From positions 1 through 41,155 of the forward strand of contig CALUTN010000001.1 in NCBI GenBank assembly GCA_944323665.1: a stretch of DNA of 41,155 bases. Reading direction: 5' to 3'. Both the position numbers and the translations under genes were made by a program. Of the stretch, positions 35,825 to 41,155 are shown in pieces. Each line of letters begins with the position of its first letter. The first letter of the stretch is position 1. This DNA comes from Candidatus Gastranaerophilales bacterium (GTDB lineage Bacteria > Cyanobacteriota > Vampirovibrionia > Gastranaerophilales > Gastranaerophilaceae). The notes under the pieces were generated by a model. It was not told the origin of the DNA, searched no databases, and was given only the letters and a program-made list of their open reading frames with translations.

Positions 35825-36028
35825 ATTTCCTGATAATTGTTTTTTAAGATATGATATGCAGGTTTTAAGACTTTGTTTTTTATCAGCTTTAGGAGTATTT
35901 ATTGCATTATCCCGGACTGTGCGGCTAAGCATAAGTCTGGGTGAAGCGTATTTGCGCGCTATCAACAAGTCACGGGTTTTTCCACGGTATGAAATACCGG
36001 ATGTATTAAATGAATCTATTTTTAACAT
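35804..36028 (-). CDS. Small basic protein with ISYRG leader
   Basis: Not recognised. 74 aa, strongly basic, no membrane segment. It begins MLKIDSFNTSGISYRGK, a compact form of the leader seen on four other proteins here, and continues with helical Lys/Arg-rich sequence. I chose the ATG at 36028; the frame is open to a TTG at 36046, and the ribosome site (GAAAG) is weak. The gene is convergent with ahcY and ends inside the shared terminator. It is in the same direction as pflA, 69 nt downstream of it. Confidence 0.6.
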   Translation of the reverse strand: MLKIDSFNTSGISYRGKTRDLLIARKYASPRLMLSRTVRDNAINTPKADKKQSLKTCISYLKKQLSGNKKAGKE

Positions 36029-36097
36029 ATAATAACTTTCTTTCAAGAATAAAAACCGTAATATTATTTTTTGCTAATTTTGATAGATTGGATAACA

Positions 36098-36847
36098 TCA
36101 AAATTTTTTGGATTTTTCTTCTTTTAGAGCTTCTATAATGATATTTCTTGCTTTTTTCGCCTCATCATGTGTAAGAGGCGGAACCCCTTTTAGCGGATAA
36201 TCTATACCTAAATTTTCATATTTAGGTATAGCCATATCATGGTATGGAAGAACATCCAAGGCTTTAATATTGTGTAATCCTGCTAAAAATTGACCTAATC
36301 GGGTCAAGTATTCTTCTTTAAAAGTTATTCCCGGTACAACAACATGGCGTATCCAAACGGGTTTATTTATCTCAGATAGATATTTTGCAAAATCAAGAAT
36401 ATTTTTGTTTGAATGTTTTGTAAGTTTAATATGTTCTTCATTATCAATATGTTTAATATCGAGAAGGACAAGGTCAGTATATTTTAAAAGTTCATCAACT
36501 TTTTCGGTATTTTCTCTATTGAAGTATAACCCGGAGGTATCGAGAGCTGTATGAACCCCTGCTTCATTGAATTTTTTGAACAGCTCAGTTACAAAACCTA
36601 TCTGTGCCATCGGTTCACCGCCTGTTACGGTAATTCCTCCGGCACAAAATTCTTTAACTCCCTCGTATTGTTCAAAAATCTCTTCAACACTCATTTTTTG
36701 ATTTTCTTTAAAATCCCAGCTGTCAGGATTGTGGCAATACTGGCACCTAAGCGGACAGCCTTGCGTAAACACAACAAACCTTATTCCGGGGCCGTCAACT
36801 GTACCACAGCTTTCTATTGAATGTATATTGCCATATATTTCGGTCAT
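36098..36847 (-). CDS. pflA: Pyruvate formate-lyase activating enzyme
   Basis: A radical-SAM enzyme that installs the glycyl radical in PflB. The CxxxCxxC cluster reads GCPLRCQYCHNPDSW, and GGEPMAQ is the SAM-binding GGE motif. DTSGLY and the ending region fit PflA; 249 aa is standard. The start at 36847 has AGAGGAG 9 nt upstream; an upstream GTG at 36868 is not needed. pflB lies about 2.5 kb away on the other strand, separated by uvrC and the SprA-like gene, so the pair is not in one operon. Confidence 0.95.
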   Translation of the reverse strand: MTEIYGNIHSIESCGTVDGPGIRFVVFTQGCPLRCQYCHNPDSWDFKENQKMSVEEIFEQYEGVKEFCAGGITVTGGEPMAQIGFVTELFKKFNEAGVHTALDTSGLYFNRENTEKVDELLKYTDLVLLDIKHIDNEEHIKLTKHSNKNILDFAKYLSEINKPVWIRHVVVPGITFKEEYLTRLGQFLAGLHNIKALDVLPYHDMAIPKYENLGIDYPLKGVPPLTHDEAKKARNIIIEALKEEKSKKF

Positions 36848-36941
36848 TTTGTTAATCTCCTCTTTCACTAATATTTTACTATAAAAAATATTTTATATCA
36901 GAACGTATATGTGAATAAAATACACCATACTTATAATGTTG

Positions 36942-36947
36942 TATAAT
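36942..36947 (+). promoter_or_regulatory. -10 hexamer directly before uvrC
   Basis: Consensus TATAAT, with a second one at 36932-36937. From the nearer one the start point would be about 36954, the A of the chosen uvrC ATG. There is no -35 and no Shine-Dalgarno. Confidence 0.4.
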
Positions 36948-36953
36948 ATTTCT

Positions 36954-38618
36954 ATGAATGAATCATTGAAAGAAATTATAAAACTTGTGCCCGAACAGCC
37001 CGGATGCTATCTTTATTATGATAAAGACGGAGAAATTATTTATGTAGGCAAAGCGAAAAACCTTAAGCGCAGGGTTTACAGCTATTTCCATAAGCAGCAT
37101 GATAGTGTTAAGACCAGTGTACTTGTATCTCAGATTGACAAACTGGAATATATTATAACCGATTCCGAAGTTGAAGCTCTTATTTTAGAATCCCATTTAA
37201 TAAAAAAACATAAACCAAAGTATAATATTTTACTCAAAGACGACAAAAAATATCCGTATTTTTTAATTACAGACGAAGATTTTCCGAGGATTCAAATTGT
37301 ACGCAAAAAAAATCTAAATCCGGATAAGGGAAGGTTTTACGGTCCTTATACGGATGTCGGTGCAATGTATGCCACTCTGGATTTTTTAAAGAGATTATTC
37401 CCGCTAAAACAGTGTAAAACCCCTAAATTTTCAAACCGTCCATGCCTTTATTATCATATAGGTAAATGCCTTGCTCCGTGTCAGGGAAAAGTTACACCCG
37501 AAGAGTATCAGAAATTAATCCGACAGGTGGAACTATTCTTAAGCGGCAAACAGTCGGAACTTTTAAAACAAATCCAAGCTCAAATGCAAAAGTATGCAGA
37601 GGAAGAGCAGTTTGAAAAGGCTGCAAAAATGAGAGACAGCTATCTTGACCTTCAAAAAACACTTGAGAGACAGAAAGTTGTTTATGAAAATACTAAGCTT
37701 AATGAAGATATTCTTGCTGTTTTGTATGAAGACGGAATCCTTGCAATAGTCATAATGATGATTAGAGAAGGGCGATTGATTGATAAAAAAGATTTTACTT
37801 ATTTTGCGGATAATATTGATAAAACAGAGTATTTTGAAACATTTTTCAGAGATTATTACACGGGGCTAAAGCTTGAGTATCCGGATAAAATTATCTCTAA
37901 GGATTTGGAAGAAATCGGAGATAAGGAACTTTATCAAGATTGGCTCAAAATTATTTCCGGTAAAAAAATAACAATTAATTACGGTAAAGGACGCGGAAAA
38001 TACGGAGAATTATATGAACTTGCGCTAAAAAATGCAAGAAACCTTCTCGATAATGCCAGAATCAAAAAAATGTCCCAAATAAGAGATGATTTTAATGAGG
38101 TTGGCTCGTATTTAGCAGAAAAATTGCATCTGAAAAATTTCCCAAACAGAATGGAATGCTATGACATTTCACATATTCAGGGTACAAATACCGTAGCTTC
38201 AATGGTAGTATTTCAAAACGGTCTCCCTAAAAAATCCGCATATCGCAAGTTTAAAATCCGTTCAACTGAAGGAAAACCGGATGATTTCCTGTCAATGAAA
38301 GAAGCTTTGACCCGCAGACTCGCGCGATTAGGCACAAAAAATTGGGAGAAGCCGGATTTAATAATCATAGACGGCGGCAAGGGTCAGCTTTCCAGTGTTA
38401 TGCAGATAGTTGAAGAATTGGGGATAAAAGATATCGATTTCATTTCGCTTGCTAAAAGAGAAGAGGAAGTGTTTCTTCCGCACAAGTCAAAATCAATACT
38501 CCTCCCCAGAGACTCAAACGCACTATATCTGATTCAGCGCATAAGAGATGAAGCACACAGGTTCGCTATAACCTTCCATCGTGATTTAAGAAGTAAAGCC
38601 ATAAGAAAAGAATCTTAA
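36954..38618 (+). CDS. uvrC: Excinuclease ABC subunit C, lacking C-terminal HhH
   Basis: The nuclease of nucleotide excision repair; it cuts both sides of the lesion with UvrB. The GIY-YIG domain (residues about 10-95) contains GCYLYYDKDGEIIYVGKAK. The Cys cluster is CKTPKF...CLYYHIGKCLAPC, the UVR domain lies at about 195-235, and the RNase H-like 5' nuclease has ECYDISHIQGT, IIIDGGKGQ and HRFAITFHR. It stops right after that. The (HhH)2 region, normally about 60 more residues with IPGIG, is absent, and a terminator follows. The ATG at 36954 has no ribosome site; 36936 is the open-frame alternative. Confidence 0.93.
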   Translation: MNESLKEIIKLVPEQPGCYLYYDKDGEIIYVGKAKNLKRRVYSYFHKQHDSVKTSVLVSQIDKLEYIITDSEVEALILESHLIKKHKPKYNILLKDDKKYPYFLITDEDFPRIQIVRKKNLNPDKGRFYGPYTDVGAMYATLDFLKRLFPLKQCKTPKFSNRPCLYYHIGKCLAPCQGKVTPEEYQKLIRQVELFLSGKQSELLKQIQAQMQKYAEEEQFEKAAKMRDSYLDLQKTLERQKVVYENTKLNEDILAVLYEDGILAIVIMMIREGRLIDKKDFTYFADNIDKTEYFETFFRDYYTGLKLEYPDKIISKDLEEIGDKELYQDWLKIISGKKITINYGKGRGKYGELYELALKNARNLLDNARIKKMSQIRDDFNEVGSYLAEKLHLKNFPNRMECYDISHIQGTNTVASMVVFQNGLPKKSAYRKFKIRSTEGKPDDFLSMKEALTRRLARLGTKNWEKPDLIIIDGGKGQLSSVMQIVEELGIKDIDFISLAKREEEVFLPHKSKSILLPRDSNALYLIQRIRDEAHRFAITFHRDLRSKAIRKES

Positions 38619-38645
38619 TTTGTTTGTTGGTTATTCAAAGCATTC

Positions 38646-38669
38646 AACCTTGACGTAACAAGGTTTTTT
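38646..38669 (+). terminator. Terminator of uvrC
   Basis: A stem AACCTTG / CAAGGTT with 6-nt loop and four further T, 28 nt after the uvrC stop. Confidence 0.75.
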
Positions 38670-38700
38670 AGTCAAAAAGTTATATAAAGAAATAATCATT

Positions 38701-39066
38701 TTAAGCATAATAATCTAACCTCTTGTTGTTGAGTAAACTTTGAGCTTGATTTTTTACGGCTCTTGCCTTAGAAGCAACTTTAAAATCCTGTCCTGACGGA
38801 TCAGAAGGCGCCAATGCGGATTTTACCACTTTATCTGCATGTTTAATGGTTTCTTCCGGATTTTCAGGGTTAAGGACAGGCATTTTAATATCAACATGAC
38901 CGCTGACAGGGATACCTTGAGCATTTTTTTCTATCACAATCGGACCGGCAAGAGAACCTGCTGTTTGTTTGTGTGCCAGCTCATGTCTATATATTTCCGA
39001 GTAATTCCTCTGCGCCAATGCCTGTTGTTCTAAGCTTCTGAAGGTCGATATAGTTAAACAGTCCAT
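38701..39066 (-). CDS. Minimal SprA-related putative metallopeptidase
   Basis: 121 aa matching the core of the SprA-related (PF12118-like) family. The HExxH is HELAH at residues 28-32, followed by TAGSLAGP, a GIPVSGHVDIKMPVL segment and ALAPSDPSGQDFKVASKA, which match that family's AG-Y-x-G, GGEVxID and ALAPxDPSxQD blocks. The long N-terminal part of the usual family member is missing. No signal peptide is seen, and the substrate is unknown. The ATG at 39066 has AAAGGGG, but about 14 nt away. Divergent from pflB. Confidence 0.65.
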   Translation of the reverse strand: MDCLTISTFRSLEQQALAQRNYSEIYRHELAHKQTAGSLAGPIVIEKNAQGIPVSGHVDIKMPVLNPENPEETIKHADKVVKSALAPSDPSGQDFKVASKARAVKNQAQSLLNNKRLDYYA

Positions 39067-39193
39067 TTAAAATTAATATACCCCTTTACACTTGTTTTAT
39101 CATTATACACAATTTTAAAAATTTTGCAAGGGGGTCTTAGCAACTTTGTATAAGAACCATTTTATTCCCTTAATCACCTATTCACTATTCACC

Positions 39194-39207
39194 GGTCACA
39201 ACTGACC
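39194..39207. promoter_or_regulatory. Palindrome in the pflB upstream region
   Basis: GGTCA-N4-TGACC is a perfect 5-4-5 palindrome. This is the geometry of Crp/Fnr-type sites, but not the Fnr or Crp consensus. It overlaps the -35 of the candidate promoter below. Confidence 0.4.
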
Positions 39208-39231
39208 AACTTTATAAAATCTTAATATAAT
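39202..39231 (+). promoter_or_regulatory. Candidate pflB promoter
   Basis: CTGACC (39202-39207), 18 nt, consensus TATAAT (39226-39231). Two more TATAAT (39269-39274 and 39274-39279) lie nearer the gene but lack a -35. The leader of about 90 nt holds no recognised riboswitch. Confidence 0.4.
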
Positions 39232-39328
39232 GTTGTAAAAACAATGTACTATTATTTTATTTAGGGGGTATAATATAATTAGTGTAAACTTGACAACTAC
39301 GTATGAGTGAAAAATAAGGAGATTACAA

Positions 39329-41155
39329 ATGTCAGAATTAACATTAGAAAGAGAATCTTCAACAACTGATTTCGTAGGCGGAAAATGGCAGACAGAAATC
39401 AACGTTAGAGATTTTATTCAAAAGAACTACACACCTTATGATGGTGACTCAAGCTTTTTAGCAGGTCCAACCGAAGCTACAACAAAATTGTGGCAGGAAT
39501 GCTGCGAACTTTTCAAAAAAGAACGCGAAAACGGCGGTGTTCTTGATATGGATACAAAAATTGTTTCTACAATAGTATCTCATGGTGCCGGCTATATTGA
39601 TAAAGACTTAGAAAAGATTGTAGGTTTGCAGACAGATAAACCTCTTAAAAGATCTTTACAACCGTTCGGCGGTATCAGAATGGCTGAAACTTCTTGCAAA
39701 TCATACGGTTATGAAGTAGATCCTGAAATAACAGAAATCTTTACTAAATACAGAAAAACCCATAACCAGGGTGTATTTGATGTTTACACTCCGGAAATGA
39801 GAGCTGCAAGACATGCTGCTATCCTTACAGGGTTGCCTGATGCATACGGAAGAGGTCGTATCATAGGCGATTACAGAAGAATTGCTCTTTATGGTATCGA
39901 CAGATTAATTGAAGATAAAAAAGAACAGCATGCTTCTGTTGACGGCGAAATGACTCCGGATAAAATTCAATTAAAAGAAGAGCTTGCTGAACAAATCAGA
40001 GCTCTTGAAGAAATGAAAGAACTCGGTCAAATCTACGGTTACGACATTTCCAAACCGGCTAAAAACGCTAAAGAAGCTGTTCAATGGTTATACTTTGGCT
40101 ACTTATCAGCTGTAAAAGAACAAAACGGTGCAGCAATGAGTCTTGGCAGAACTTCTACATTCCTCGATATCTTTATTGAAAGAGATTTGAAGAATGGTAC
40201 TTTAACAGAATCAGAAGCTCAAGAATTAATCGACCACTTTATTATGAAGTTAAGATTGGTTAAGTTTGCAAGAACTCCTGAATACAATTCATTGTTCTCA
40301 GGCGACCCTACCTGGGTTACTGAATCAATCGGCGGTGTTGGTATTGACGGACGCCACATGGTTACTAAAAACTCTTTCAGATACCTTCACACTCTTGAAA
40401 ATCTCGGTACAGCTCCTGAACCTAACATGACAGTACTATGGTCTAAGAGATTACCGCATAACTTCAAACAGTATGCTGCTCATATTTCTATCAAAACTTC
40501 ATCTATCCAATACGAAAACGATGACTTGATGAGAGTAACTCACGGCGACGATTATGCAATCGCATGCTGCGTATCTTCAATGGTTGTAGGTAAAGAAATG
40601 CAGTTCTTCGGTGCTCGTGCTAACCTTGCTAAATGCTTGCTTTATGCAATCAACGGCGGTGTTGACGAAAGATTAAAAACTCAAGTCGGTCCTAAATTCA
40701 GACCTATTACTTCTGAATACCTCAACTACGATGAAGTTATTGAAAGATATGAAGATATGATGGAATGGTTAGCAGGTCTTTATGTTAACACATTGAACTG
40801 CATCCACTACATGCACGACAAATACTGCTATGAAAGATCTCAAATGGCTCTCCATGACAGAGATGTTAAGAGATATTTCGCAACAGGTATTGCAGGGCTT
40901 TCAGTTGTTGCTGACTCACTTTCTGCTATTAAATATGCAAAAGTTAAAGCAATCAGAGACGAAGATGGTGTTGTAGTTGATTATGAAATCGAAGGGGATT
41001 ATCCTAAATACGGTAACAACGATGACAGAGTTGACGAAATCGCTGTTCATGTTGTTAAGAAATTCATGGCTATGATTAGAAAACATTTCACTTACAGAAA
41101 TTCTATTCCTACAATGTCAATCTTAACAATTACTTCAAACGTTGTTTACGGTAAG
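39329..41155 (+). CDS. pflB: Pyruvate formate-lyase (C-terminus beyond window)
   Basis: A glycyl-radical enzyme that converts pyruvate and CoA to acetyl-CoA and formate, central to sugar fermentation. 609 residues are present and the frame is open at the edge. The active-site Cys pair is seen in [17 protein letters not shown] and [17 protein letters not shown] are family signatures. The glycyl-radical loop (RVSGYAV type) would lie in the missing part, about 130-150 residues. The ATG is fixed by AAGGAG 7 nt upstream. It is activated by the PflA encoded at 36098. Confidence 0.96.
   Translation, partial: MSELTLERESSTTDFVGGKWQTEINVRDFIQKNYTPYDGDSSFLAGPTEATTKLWQECCELFKKERENGGVLDMDTKIVSTIVSHGAGYIDKDLEKIVGLQTDKPLKRSLQPFGGIRMAETSCKSYGYEVDPEITEIFTKYRKTHNQGVFDVYTPEMRAARHAAILTGLPDAYGRGRIIGDYRRIALYGIDRLIEDKKEQHASVDGEMTPDKIQLKEELAEQIRALEEMKELGQIYGYDISKPAKNAKEAVQWLYFGYLSAVKEQNGAAMSLGRTSTFLDIFIERDLKNGTLTESEAQELIDHFIMKLRLVKFARTPEYNSLFSGDPTWVTESIGGVGIDGRHMVTKNSFRYLHTLENLGTAPEPNMTVLWSKRLPHNFKQYAAHISIKTSSIQYENDDLMRVTHGDDYAIACCVSSMVVGKEMQFFGARANLAKCLLYAINGGVDERLKTQVGPKFRPITSEYLNYDEVIERYEDMMEWLAGLYVNTLNCIHYMHDKYCYERSQMALHDRDVKRYFATGIAGLSVVADSLSAIKYAKVKAIRDEDGVVVDYEIEGDYPKYGNNDDRVDEIAVHVVKKFMAMIRKHFTYRNSIPTMSILTITSNVVYGK

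Noticed and set aside
36076-36105. Inverted repeat AATTTTGAT / ATCAAAATT over the pflA stop codon
   Set aside because: On the pflA strand no T-run follows, and on the other strand there is no upstream gene to terminate. AT-only arms are likely by chance.

Overview
The window is AT-rich bacterial chromosome. It looks like a fermentative, gut-type relative of the Cyanobacteria (Candidatus Gastranaerophilales / Melainabacteria). This assignment is an inference. It rests on low GC, pyruvate formate-lyase with its activase, adenosylhomocysteinase of the short type, GlyS encoded without an adjacent GlyQ, and several proteins that begin with a short MK[IV]-type, Ser/Thr/Asn-rich leader ending in an F-x-G-like motif. 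I remember such leaders from that group but cannot verify this here. No prophage, insertion sequence or CRISPR array is visible.

Positions 1-8821 are mostly minus strand. They hold a truncated tRNA-dihydrouridine synthase overlapping a large secreted TPR protein, a 100-aa unknown, glyS, a plus-strand TPR protein, an envelope cluster (degenerate M48 peptidase, exported unknown, MCE/MlaD protein) and a GNAT acetyltransferase.

Positions 8900-14600 are the most accessory-looking part. They hold a kinase-like protein with helical C-terminus, a divergent glucose-6-phosphate isomerase, an orphan CheR-type methyltransferase and a membrane-anchored FRG-domain protein.

Positions 14700-27400 are housekeeping and minus strand. 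They hold pepA, tRNA-Val(UAC) with a duplicated 5' piece, prfB with its programmed +1 frameshift, tmk, two DUF3137 paralogues, lemA, a Slt70-like lytic transglycosylase, ileS and a GltP/DctA-type symporter. The lemA-DUF3137-DUF3137-tmk-prfB run is tightly packed and probably one transcript.

Positions 27400-32440 hold a PQ-loop-like protein, a TIGR04076 protein and an MBL hydrolase in one operon, then a very long tail-anchored GT5 glycogen-synthase-like enzyme. Divergent from it is a GNAT-like protein coupled to a small membrane protein.

Positions 32495-41155 hold glmS, a 54-aa gene and ahcY, then a 74-aa leader-type protein, pflA, a UvrC without its C-terminal helix-hairpin-helix region, a minimal SprA-type HExxH protein and the start of pflB, which runs off the window.

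The strongest candidate for something undescribed is the shared N-terminal leader on five otherwise unrelated proteins: the kinase-like protein, the CheR-like protein, the GT5 enzyme, the GNAT-like protein and the 74-aa protein. The others of note are the tail-anchored GT5 enzyme, the membrane FRG protein, the kinase-like protein and the M48 homologue that has lost its HExxH.
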